Source: Arenibacter latericius DSM 15913 (GTDB lineage Bacteria > Bacteroidota > Bacteroidia > Flavobacteriales > Flavobacteriaceae). Taken from it: 64,000 bases of DNA. Below, in pieces: positions 1 through 6,905 of the stretch. Numbering within the stretch: position 1 is the first letter of the stretch; each line of letters starts with the position of its first letter. The notes beneath the pieces are model-generated. The model had not been told where the DNA came from. It was given only the letters and a program-made list of their open reading frames with translations, and searched no databases. The DNA lies in contig NZ_AUKX01000021.1 of the NCBI RefSeq assembly GCF_000424985.1, forward strand, positions 25,563-89,562, read 5' to 3'. A program made the position numbers and the translations under genes.

Positions 1-25
1 AATGCCTCTAGAATCAATAATTCCT

Positions 26-571
26 TTATTTCGAATCTCTCTCGGAAGTGGTTTTACGCTCTGCGTACACAATATAATAACGGGGTGTAAAGCTTCTAAG
101 AAGTGGTCTTATCCCTATTTTTTTTACGGGATTGGTCCATTTGGCACTATCCTTTACTTCCCATCCAGCTTTTTCCAATAGCCAATTAAATTGCCATGGC
201 TCAAATTCGTGGTAATGTCTGTCCCAAGGATCGGTTTTACTCCTATAAGCTGGAGAAAACCACAGTCTTAATGGGATGCTAGCTACTAATTTATCGCATT
301 TTATTTCCGTAAGGATATTGAAAGGAGCAATTAAGTGCTCAAATATCTCGAAGGCGGTAACTACCTCAGCAGCGCTCTCCTGTACAGAACTGAAATCTAG
401 GTCTAAATCCTCGCCCTTGGTATTGGTTACCTTATAGCCGTTCTCTTTCATGATTCTAGAGAAGGGGTTTTCTACACCAAGATCTAAGATAGGTTGATCT
501 GGAGATACATGTTTTTGTAGAAAGGAAAGGGTGTTTTTAAAACGTTTATTCGGAAATGTTTTCTCGTACAT
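26..571 (-). CDS. Class I SAM-dependent methyltransferase, substrate unknown
   Basis: A 181-residue protein with the outline of a type-11/type-12 methyltransferase. The SAM-binding strand is ILDLGV (residues 28-33), a motif like FEIFEHL follows at 74-80, and the C-terminal part has HEFEPWQFNWLLEKAGWE (121-138), a pattern common in glycan- or lipid-linked methyltransferases. The Gly-rich loop after motif I is weak (GVENP), so binding is inferred from overall pattern. It lies 13 nt downstream of the FabH-like gene on the same strand and is probably cotranscribed with it, which suggests modification of an acyl- or polyketide-type product, but the substrate cannot be read from the sequence. No signal peptide or membrane segment is visible. 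Confidence 0.7.
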   Translation of the reverse strand: MYEKTFPNKRFKNTLSFLQKHVSPDQPILDLGVENPFSRIMKENGYKVTNTKGEDLDLDFSSVQESAAEVVTAFEIFEHLIAPFNILTEIKCDKLVASIPLRLWFSPAYRSKTDPWDRHYHEFEPWQFNWLLEKAGWEVKDSAKWTNPVKKIGIRPLLRSFTPRYYIVYAERKTTSERDSK

Positions 572-584
572 GGGCTATTGATAG

Positions 585-1643
585 TTATACTTTGTACACC
601 ATGGCGTTTATATTCATTCCAGCGCCAACGCTTGCAAAGATAACAACATCTCCCTTGGAAATAGATTGGTTTTCCACTTTTCCTTTTCTCACCATATCAT
701 ATAAGGTGGGAATGGTAGCAACAGAACTATTTCCTAATTTCGCTATATTCATAGGCATAATACCCTCTGGCATTTCTAGATTGAATTGCTTGTAGAAACG
801 TTTAATTATAGCTTCATCCATTTTCTCGTTTGCTTGGTGAATAAATATCTTTTTCACCTCGGATATATCTACTCCGCTCTCATCTAAGCATTCTTTTATA
901 GCTTTAGGTACATTGATGACTGCAAACTCATAGATTTTTCTGCCATACATTTTAATATATCTATGATCCTCTTCAACATCCTTGGAGTAAGTTTCACCAA
1001 AGAATAGGAAATAGGCTTCCCCATTAGCATAGGTAGCGCTATTATGGGCTAATATTTGGCCGCTATCCTCTTTAGCTTCTATTATAGTTGCTCCAGCTCC
1101 GTCCGAATAGATCATAGAGTCACGGTCATGCTTATCCACAACTCTAGAGAGTGTTTCTGCACCAACAACTAAACATTTCTTAGCGATGCCGCTTTTTATA
1201 AATGCATTAGCTTGTATTACTCCTTCTAACCAGCCTGGGCACCCAAACATTAAATCGTATGCCACGCACTTAGGGTTCTTTATTTTTAATTGGTGCTTAA
1301 CCCTAGTTGCTAGACTAGGTAAGGAATCCCCTTGTCGTTTGCCTTCAGAAACATCACCAAAGTTATGGGCGAATATAATGTAATCTAATTCTTCCTTGTC
1401 AATACCTGCATCAGCGATAGCCTTTTCTGAGGCATAGAAGGCCATATTAGAAGTGTTTATGTCCTTTGTTGCATAACGGCGCTCCTCAATACCTGTAATA
1501 CTCTTGAATTTTTGGATGATTACCTCATTGGGATGATTAAATGGGGTTCCATCATTGTTTAAAAATTCGTGTTCTAGAAAATCTGAGTTTTTAGTAATCT
1601 CGGATGGGATGTAAGAGCCAGTTCCTGTAATAGCAATTTTCAT
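585..1643 (-). CDS. 3-oxoacyl-ACP synthase III family protein (FabH-like ketosynthase)
   Basis: A 352-residue thiolase-fold condensing enzyme. The FabH catalytic triad is recognisable: Cys135 in MFGCPGW, His269 in FIHQANEKM and Asn305 in KLGNSSVA. Residues 1-160 and 160-352 correspond to the two thiolase half-domains. Housekeeping FabH starts fatty-acid synthesis by condensing acetyl-CoA with malonyl-ACP. This protein is longer (about 317 residues is usual) and carries an insertion near residues 25-45, so a paralogue acting on another acyl starter (secondary lipid, aryl polyene or flexirubin-like product) is also possible. The ATG lies in an AT-rich leader with no clear -7 box. The following methyltransferase gene is probably in the same transcript. 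Confidence 0.85.
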   Translation of the reverse strand: MKIAITGTGSYIPSEITKNSDFLEHEFLNNDGTPFNHPNEVIIQKFKSITGIEERRYATKDINTSNMAFYASEKAIADAGIDKEELDYIIFAHNFGDVSEGKRQGDSLPSLATRVKHQLKIKNPKCVAYDLMFGCPGWLEGVIQANAFIKSGIAKKCLVVGAETLSRVVDKHDRDSMIYSDGAGATIIEAKEDSGQILAHNSATYANGEAYFLFFGETYSKDVEEDHRYIKMYGRKIYEFAVINVPKAIKECLDESGVDISEVKKIFIHQANEKMDEAIIKRFYKQFNLEMPEGIMPMNIAKLGNSSVATIPTLYDMVRKGKVENQSISKGDVVIFASVGAGMNINAMVYKV

Positions 1644-1742
1644 AATAGGGTACTGATTTTAGTATAAATATAGGATAATGGATTATATTTTTTCTCAGTA
1701 TAAGAAATTGATACGATGTTCAATCGATAGCTTCCTATAGCT

Positions 1743-1784
1743 GATAAAAGAAAACAGCCTTTCAAATAAATCTGAAGGGCTGTT
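1743..1784 (-). terminator. Intrinsic terminator of gcvP
   Basis: Read on the minus strand, a 12-bp stem (AACAGCCCTTCA pairing with TGAAAGGCTGTT, one G-T wobble) with an 8-nt loop is followed by a T-rich run. It lies 24 nt past the gcvP stop codon. Confidence 0.8.
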
Positions 1785-1807
1785 AACTTGTTGATTTACA
1801 GTATAAT

Positions 1808-4657
1808 CTATGCTTCCATATAGGCCTCTATAGGAGCGCAAGTACAGATCAAATTACGATCTCCATAGGCTTCGTCTACACGTCTAACGGATGGCCAAAA
1901 CTTATTTTCCATGATATAAGGTAAAGGGAAAGCCGCTTTTTCTCTACTATAAGGAAATTCCCAGTTATCGGAAGTAATCATTTCCAAGGTATGTGGGGAA
2001 TTCTTAAGTGGATTGTTATTGTCTTCTGGCGATGCCTCTTCTATTTCCTCTCTAATGGATAGCATGGCATTACAAAAACGATCTAGTTCTGCTAAGCTTT
2101 CACTCTCTGTTGGTTCTATCATTAATGTTCCTGCTACAGGGAAGGAGACAGTTGGAGCATGAAAACCATAGTCCATTAATCTCTTAGCGATATCAGATAC
2201 CTCAATACCTTTTTCTTTAAACGGGCGGCAGTCAATAATCATTTCATGGGCTGCTCTTCCTTTTTCTCCTGTATAGAGCACATCGAACTTACCGCTTAGT
2301 GTATTTTTAATGTAATTAGCATTTAAAATGGCGGTCTTCGTAGATTGTGTAAGTCCGCTTTCTCCTAACATTTTAATATATCCATAAGAAATTAGGCATA
2401 CTAAAGAGCTACCCCATGGAGCAGCTGAAATGGCTGTAATAGCCTTTTCTCCTCCAGTTTTAATTACTGGGTTGCCAGGTAAAAAGGGAACCAATTGCTC
2501 TGCTACACAAATAGGTCCTACTCCAGGTCCACCTCCCCCGTGAGGGATAGCGAAAGTTTTGTGCAAGTTTAAGTGACAAACATCAGCGCCAATTGTTGCT
2601 GGGTTGGTAAGTCCTACTTGGGCATTCATGTTAGCACCGTCCATATACACCTGTCCGCCGTTATCATGGATTAATTTGGTGATTTCTTTTATAGACGATT
2701 CAAATACTCCGTGGGTAGAAGGATAGGTTACCATTAATGCGGCAAGATTGTCTTTGTGTAAAACGGCTTTTTCGGCCAAATCGTTTACATCAATATTACC
2801 GTTATCATCGGTTTTAGTAACTACCACTTTCATTCCTGCCATTACTGCTGAAGCTGGATTGGTACCATGTGCAGAAGCAGGGATTAAGCATATGTTTCTA
2901 TGTCCTTCTCCTCTAGACTCGTGATAGGCTCTTATAACCATTAATCCAGCGTACTCTCCTTGTGCTCCAGAGTTAGGTTGCAAGGAAGTGCCAGCAAAAC
3001 CTGTAATTATATTAAGGTCCTTTTCTAATTCTTTTAGAACTGTTTGGTATCCTTCAGCCTGATCTATAGGTGCAAAGGGATGAATATTACCCCAACGAGC
3101 CATGCTTATAGGGAGCATTTCTGATGCAGCATTCAACTTCATAGTACAAGATCCTAAGGAAATCATAGAATGGTTTAATGCCAAATCTTTTCTTTCCAAT
3201 CTTTTAATATATCGCATCAACTCAGTTTCGGAATGATAGGAGTTAAAGACCTCATTTTCCAAAAATGGAGAGGTTCTCCTTACGTCAGGGTTTATGGCCA
3301 ATTCGCCATCTAACTCCTTTATAGTAATGGTATCCTTGCCTAATGCTTCCGCGAAAATATTGGCTATTGTCTGAAGATCCTTTAAGGTAGTCGCTTCGTT
3401 TAACGAAATTCCTATGGTGCTGTCGTCAATGTAAAGGAAATTTACCTCTTTCCTTTCTGCTATAGTTTTAACTTTTACTGCATCTGCCTTTACTGTCAAG
3501 GTGTCAAAGTAAGAGGAGTTTATTTGTTTAACTCCTAGCTTTTCTAAGCTTTTGGCTAAAGTAGTTGCTGAGGTATGTACTTTATTAGCTATGTACTCTA
3601 ATCCTTTTGGACCGTGATATACAGCATACATTCCAGCCATAACTGCCAATAGTACCTGCGCAGTACAGATATTAGAAGTTGCTCTGTCTCTTTTTATGTG
3701 TTGCTCCCTTGTTTGTAGTGCCATTCGAAGAGCTGGTTTGCCATCTCTATCTTTAGTTACGCCAATAATTCTACCAGGGATACTTCTTTTATATTCTTCT
3801 TTGGTTGCAAAATATGCAGCGTGAGGTCCGCCATATCCCAATGGGATACCAAATCGTTGAGTAGTACCTACTACCACATCGGCGCCAAACTCACCCGGAG
3901 GGGTTAGCATTACTAGGCTTAAAATATCAGCTGCTACTGCAAGTTTAATATCTTTTTCTGCGGCTTTAGCAGCAAATGAAGAGAAATCGTGTACTTGTCC
4001 GTTCTTACCTGGATATTGAAGAAGAACCCCGTAGAAGTCGTCACTGAAATCAAAATTCTCATGATTGCCTACCACTAGCTCAATATCTAATGGTGCCGAT
4101 CTTGTTTTTAGTAAGGAAAGCGTTTGCGGTAAAATTTCTTCAGAAACGAAAAACTTAAGCGCCTTACTTTTCTTTTTAGCTCTAGAGCGTACTTCAAAAA
4201 GCATAGTCATGGCTTCCGCTGCGGCAGTACTTTCATCTAGAAGAGAGGCGTTGGCGAGTTCCATACCTGTTAAGTCTACTAACATGGTTTGGAAATTTAA
4301 CAAAGCCTCTAAACGTCCTTGGGCAATTTCTGCCTGATATGGAGTATAGGCGGTATACCACCCTGGGTTTTCAAGAATGTTTCTCTTGATAACAGAAGGG
4401 GTGAAGGCCTCGTGGTACCCAAGTCCAATGTAGGACTTAAATACTTTGTTTTTTTCGGAAAGATCCTGAATATGGGATAGGTATTCGTTTTCGCTCATAG
4501 GCGGATCTAGAACCAGAGGTTGCTTTAGCCTGATATCCTCGGGGATAGTCTCTGCAATCAACTCGTCTAAGGTTGCAACTTTAATGGTTTCCAACATTTG
4601 TTGAAGATCTTTTTCTCCGACGCCTATGTGACGTAGGGCAAATACATCTGTCCTCAT
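1808..4657 (-). CDS. gcvP: Glycine dehydrogenase (decarboxylating), glycine cleavage P-protein
   Basis: P-protein of the glycine cleavage system. It is a PLP enzyme that decarboxylates glycine and passes the aminomethyl group to lipoyl-GcvH. From the ATG at 4657 it has 949 residues, normal for the single-chain form with two fused aminotransferase-fold halves. The PLP-lysine segment HLNLHKTFAIPHGGGGPG in the second half is textbook. The frame stays open upstream to a TTG at 4693, but that TTG is part of a TAnnTTTG -7 box (4691-4698), so it cannot be translated from that promoter; the ATG 33 nt downstream, with an A-run before it, is the start. gcvT and gcvH are not in the window. A strong hairpin terminator follows, so this is a single-gene transcript. 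Confidence 0.97.
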   Translation of the reverse strand: MRTDVFALRHIGVGEKDLQQMLETIKVATLDELIAETIPEDIRLKQPLVLDPPMSENEYLSHIQDLSEKNKVFKSYIGLGYHEAFTPSVIKRNILENPGWYTAYTPYQAEIAQGRLEALLNFQTMLVDLTGMELANASLLDESTAAAEAMTMLFEVRSRAKKKSKALKFFVSEEILPQTLSLLKTRSAPLDIELVVGNHENFDFSDDFYGVLLQYPGKNGQVHDFSSFAAKAAEKDIKLAVAADILSLVMLTPPGEFGADVVVGTTQRFGIPLGYGGPHAAYFATKEEYKRSIPGRIIGVTKDRDGKPALRMALQTREQHIKRDRATSNICTAQVLLAVMAGMYAVYHGPKGLEYIANKVHTSATTLAKSLEKLGVKQINSSYFDTLTVKADAVKVKTIAERKEVNFLYIDDSTIGISLNEATTLKDLQTIANIFAEALGKDTITIKELDGELAINPDVRRTSPFLENEVFNSYHSETELMRYIKRLERKDLALNHSMISLGSCTMKLNAASEMLPISMARWGNIHPFAPIDQAEGYQTVLKELEKDLNIITGFAGTSLQPNSGAQGEYAGLMVIRAYHESRGEGHRNICLIPASAHGTNPASAVMAGMKVVVTKTDDNGNIDVNDLAEKAVLHKDNLAALMVTYPSTHGVFESSIKEITKLIHDNGGQVYMDGANMNAQVGLTNPATIGADVCHLNLHKTFAIPHGGGGPGVGPICVAEQLVPFLPGNPVIKTGGEKAITAISAAPWGSSLVCLISYGYIKMLGESGLTQSTKTAILNANYIKNTLSGKFDVLYTGEKGRAAHEMIIDCRPFKEKGIEVSDIAKRLMDYGFHAPTVSFPVAGTLMIEPTESESLAELDRFCNAMLSIREEIEEASPEDNNNPLKNSPHTLEMITSDNWEFPYSREKAAFPLPYIMENKFWPSVRRVDEAYGDRNLICTCAPIEAYMEA

Positions 4658-4690
4658 AATTTGATTTTTTTTATCTGAAATAATGGTCTG

Positions 4691-4698
4691 CAAAAGTA
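4691..4698 (-). promoter_or_regulatory. Bacteroidota-type -7 box of gcvP
   Basis: On the minus strand the sequence TACTTTTG fits the TAnnTTTG -7 consensus, placed to give a leader of about 29 nt before the gcvP ATG. No good -33 TTG is seen at 17-23 nt upstream. Confidence 0.55.
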
Positions 4699-4795
4699 CT
4701 CATTATTTATAATTATTTTGTACGTTTAATAAGGTTCACTGTTAAAGTTCTTAACCGATAATCCAACTTGTAAACAGTTTGCTACACAATTACCT

Positions 4796-5632
4796 ATGTA
4801 CTACCTAAAACGCCTGTTCGATTTTTATCTGGATTCTAGTATTCATACAGCATTGGCGGTATTTGCGTTAATAGAAGTGACAGGTATTTTTTTTGGTATT
4901 AACAGAGATCATAACTTCTCTTACTTAGTATTCTTTGGTACTATAGTCTGTTACAATTTTGTAAAATACGGAGTAGAGGCAAGAAAATATATTTTGGTAT
5001 CTAGTACCTATCAAAGGTATATACAAATCGTTAGTTTTTTGGCGGGAGCCATTGCCTTGTACCATGCATTCTATATTACTTTAAATGTTTGGATGGGGAT
5101 TGGTCTTTTATTATTGTTAACCTGTTTGTATGCGATTCCTATGCTCCCCCGGGCAAAAAACCTAAGGAGTTTGGGTGGACTCAAAATATTTGTGGTGGCA
5201 CTAGTTTGGGCAGGTGTAACGGTTGTTTTACCGGCAATTTCTGAAAAGTTACCTGTAGATTGGAATGTAGTTATTGAAGGGGTTCAGCGATTTATTTTAG
5301 TACTAGTCTTAATGATCCCTTTTGAAATTAGGGATTTAAAGTATGATAACCGAGATCTTAGAACGTTGCCGCAGCGCTTTGGTTTTATAAATACCAAATT
5401 AATGGGAGCTCTTGGTGCTTTGCTATTCTTCTTGGGTACTTTTTTTAAAGAGAATGTTGCTTATTTGGAGCTTTTGGGCAAGGGGATAATGTTGCTTTTG
5501 CTGTGGGTTATGATTTATAGAACAAAGAAAATGCAATCTAAATATTTTGCTTCTTTTTGGGTAGAGGGAATCCCAGTGTTATGGTGGCTTTTGTTGCTAA
5601 TGCTACAGCAAAAATCATTGCCTTTCAGCTAA
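4796..5632 (+). CDS. UbiA-like integral membrane protein
   Basis: A 278-residue, very hydrophobic protein with about seven to eight predicted transmembrane helices and no signal peptide. The stretch around residues 176-191 (FEIRDLKYDNRDLRTLP, with Asp180, Asp184 and Asp187) resembles the second Asp-rich motif of UbiA-family prenyltransferases, which binds Mg-diphosphate. The first UbiA motif (NDxxDxxxD) is not present; the corresponding place, near residues 52-62, reads CYNFVKYGVEA. Membership of the UbiA superfamily is likely, but prenyl-transfer activity is uncertain. It stands alone, with convergent genes on its 3' side; its last codons overlap the end of the small zinc-finger gene on the other strand. 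Confidence 0.6.
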   Translation: MYYLKRLFDFYLDSSIHTALAVFALIEVTGIFFGINRDHNFSYLVFFGTIVCYNFVKYGVEARKYILVSSTYQRYIQIVSFLAGAIALYHAFYITLNVWMGIGLLLLLTCLYAIPMLPRAKNLRSLGGLKIFVVALVWAGVTVVLPAISEKLPVDWNVVIEGVQRFILVLVLMIPFEIRDLKYDNRDLRTLPQRFGFINTKLMGALGALLFFLGTFFKENVAYLELLGKGIMLLLLWVMIYRTKKMQSKYFASFWVEGIPVLWWLLLLMLQQKSLPFS

Positions 5633-5842
5633 TATTCTCTTCATTTTTTCCTTCTCTTCAACTGGAAGGGTTTTTAAATTCGCCTGGTCGCAGAGAGAAG
5701 TGAACTTGCTATTCTTTTTTACAAAGCCTTTGCAAGTGCGACATAAGATTAAGTGAAGGCGAATCTGAAATTTTTCTAAAAATGTGGCTTCTTTGTACTG
5801 GATCTTTGTGCATATAATTTCAGCCTTTTTGCAATTCCTCAT
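5615..5842 (-). CDS. Small ZAS-type zinc-binding protein, candidate soluble anti-sigma factor
   Basis: Starting at the ATG at 5842, this is a 75-residue cytosolic protein. That ATG overlaps the sigma-factor stop codon as ATGA, which is why it is preferred over the in-frame start 12 nt upstream. It contains His30-x3-Cys34-x2-Cys37 (HLILCRTC) plus Cys4 and Cys11 upstream, which matches the H-x3-C-x2-C signature of zinc-associated anti-sigma (ZAS) domains. There is no transmembrane segment. Position right after an ECF sigma gene, translational coupling and the ZAS motif together support an anti-sigma role, but this is inference. The 3' end overlaps the end of the convergent UbiA-like gene by 18 nt. 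Confidence 0.7.
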   Translation of the reverse strand: MRNCKKAEIICTKIQYKEATFLEKFQIRLHLILCRTCKGFVKKNSKFTSLCDQANLKTLPVEEKEKMKRILAERQ

Positions 5843-6399
5843 ATTTTGAACCAATTAGTGTTTAGGCAATCCATGAGGACGGTCCTTGCCCTATGTATGA
5901 TTACCCAAAGATTAGACGGATTTATATTTAGCTCCTTACATACCTCTTCAGTACTTAAGCCATTTATTGTTTTTAAAGTAAAAGCTAAAGCCTGTTTCTT
6001 AGGGAGCTTGTTAATGCACTCATGAATGGCTAGGCCTAACTCCTTATTCTCTATTTCGCTATTTTCTAAAAGGCTATCTGGGTCTGCTACTTGTTGCTCC
6101 ATAAAATCTCCCTCGTTCTCCGAATCCCTATTTTGTGTGATACGGACCATAGCCTTTGCCTTTTGAGAGTTTATCTTGCGATAGTGGTCTATTACCTTTC
6201 TTTTTAGGATGGAGATAAGCCAAGTACGTTCTGCAGCCTCCCCTTTAAAGTTTTTAGCCGATTTTAATCCGGCGAAGAAAGTCTCTTGAACTAAATCTTT
6301 GGCTATCTCCGCATCGTTAACTCGGGTTACCGCATAGTTAAATAGATAGTCTGAATAACGATCTACCCAAGTGTCCGGATTTAATATTTGCTTAGTCAT
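5839..6399 (-). CDS. ECF-type RNA polymerase sigma factor
   Basis: A 186-residue sigma-70 family protein with only regions 2 and 4, the hallmark of extracytoplasmic-function sigma factors. Region 2 spans about residues 14-78, with the -10 recognition/core-binding segment AKDLVQETFF (33-42) and the region 2.3-2.4 stretch ERTWLISILKRKVIDHYRK. Region 4 spans about 127-176, with a helix-turn-helix near LSTEEVCKELNINPSNLWVIIHRAR. The linker (80-125) is long and acidic. The gene is followed with an ATGA overlap by the ZAS-type small protein, its likely partner. A TACTTTTG box lies 13 nt before the ATG. The regulon cannot be inferred. Confidence 0.92.
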   Translation of the reverse strand: MTKQILNPDTWVDRYSDYLFNYAVTRVNDAEIAKDLVQETFFAGLKSAKNFKGEAAERTWLISILKRKVIDHYRKINSQKAKAMVRITQNRDSENEGDFMEQQVADPDSLLENSEIENKELGLAIHECINKLPKKQALAFTLKTINGLSTEEVCKELNINPSNLWVIIHRARTVLMDCLNTNWFKI

Positions 6400-6412
6400 A
6401 CGCTTTGTAAGT

Positions 6413-6420
6413 CAAAAGTA
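6413..6420 (-). promoter_or_regulatory. -7 box upstream of the ECF sigma gene
   Basis: The minus strand reads TACTTTTG, a full match to TAnnTTTG. It leaves only 13 nt to the sigma-factor ATG, so the 5' leader would be about 9 nt. Confidence 0.45.
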
Positions 6421-6445
6421 ATTGATTTTTTTGACTGGGATTGCT

Positions 6446-6453
6446 TAATTTTG
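6446..6453 (+). promoter_or_regulatory. -7 box of the rhodanese lipoprotein gene
   Basis: TAATTTTG fits TAnnTTTG and lies 17 nt before the ATG at 6471. It is downstream of the alternative ATG at 6441, which argues against that longer start. Confidence 0.5.
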
Positions 6454-6470
6454 GATTCAAACCAATTGTT

Positions 6471-6854
6471 ATGAAATTATCGCTTTATTGTTTACTATTA
6501 TTTTTGCCGTTTATAGCAAGTTGTCAGCAAGAGGTAAGTGGGGATTTGCCTATTTCTGAATTCGATCAAAAGTTGCTTAAAAATGCCATCTTGGTTGATG
6601 TGAGAACTCCAGAGGAATATAAAAATGGATATATTAAAAATGCTAAAAACATAAATTGGTTTGATGCAGATTTTGCAGAAAGGTTTCGTGATGTAGATAA
6701 AAATCAAACTATATACTTGTACTGTAAAGTTGGAGGGCGAAGCAGTAAAGCTCAAAAAAAGTTACAGGAGATGGGATATAAGAAGGTGGTGAATCTCTCT
6801 GGAGGTTATGATGCTTATAAAGGGGAAGTAATAAAAAACCCAGATCCAAAATAA
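6471..6854 (+). CDS. Rhodanese-domain lipoprotein
   Basis: A single-domain rhodanese of about 127 residues behind a lipoprotein signal peptide; the lipobox is IASC, with the lipidated cysteine at residue 18. The rhodanese part begins near LVDVRTPEEY and carries the catalytic-loop cysteine in YCKVGGRSSKA (Cys85), followed by GYKKVVNLSGGYDAY. Such proteins transfer or carry sulfane sulfur; the physiological acceptor in the periplasm is unknown. The frame is open back to an ATG at 6441, but the start at 6471 gives a clean signal peptide and sits downstream of a -7 box. It is transcribed alone, divergent from the ECF sigma gene. Confidence 0.88.
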   Translation: MKLSLYCLLLFLPFIASCQQEVSGDLPISEFDQKLLKNAILVDVRTPEEYKNGYIKNAKNINWFDADFAERFRDVDKNQTIYLYCKVGGRSSKAQKKLQEMGYKKVVNLSGGYDAYKGEVIKNPDPK

Positions 6855-6878
6855 AATAAGTTTATTACGAATCTGGGT
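6838..6878. terminator. Possible weak bidirectional terminator between convergent genes
   Basis: ACCCAGAT (6838-6845) pairs with ATCTGGGT (6871-6878) across a 25-nt loop between the rhodanese and oligopeptidase genes. The left arm overlaps the end of the rhodanese gene, the loop is large and there is no clear T-run, so this is tentative. Confidence 0.3.
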
Positions 6879-6905
6879 GTTATTAGTCTATTTGTTAGGT
6901 TGACG

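Noticed and set aside
556..795. Plus-strand open frame of 79 codons over the end of the FabH-like gene
   Set aside because: Shadow of the FabH and methyltransferase genes on the other strand; composition and start are unconvincing.
4658..4693. TTG start extending GcvP by 12 residues
   Set aside because: The TTG is inside the -7 promoter box; the downstream ATG matches the family N terminus.
6441..6470. Upstream ATG for the rhodanese lipoprotein
   Set aside because: It precedes the -7 box and would put ten extra residues in front of a normal lipoprotein signal.
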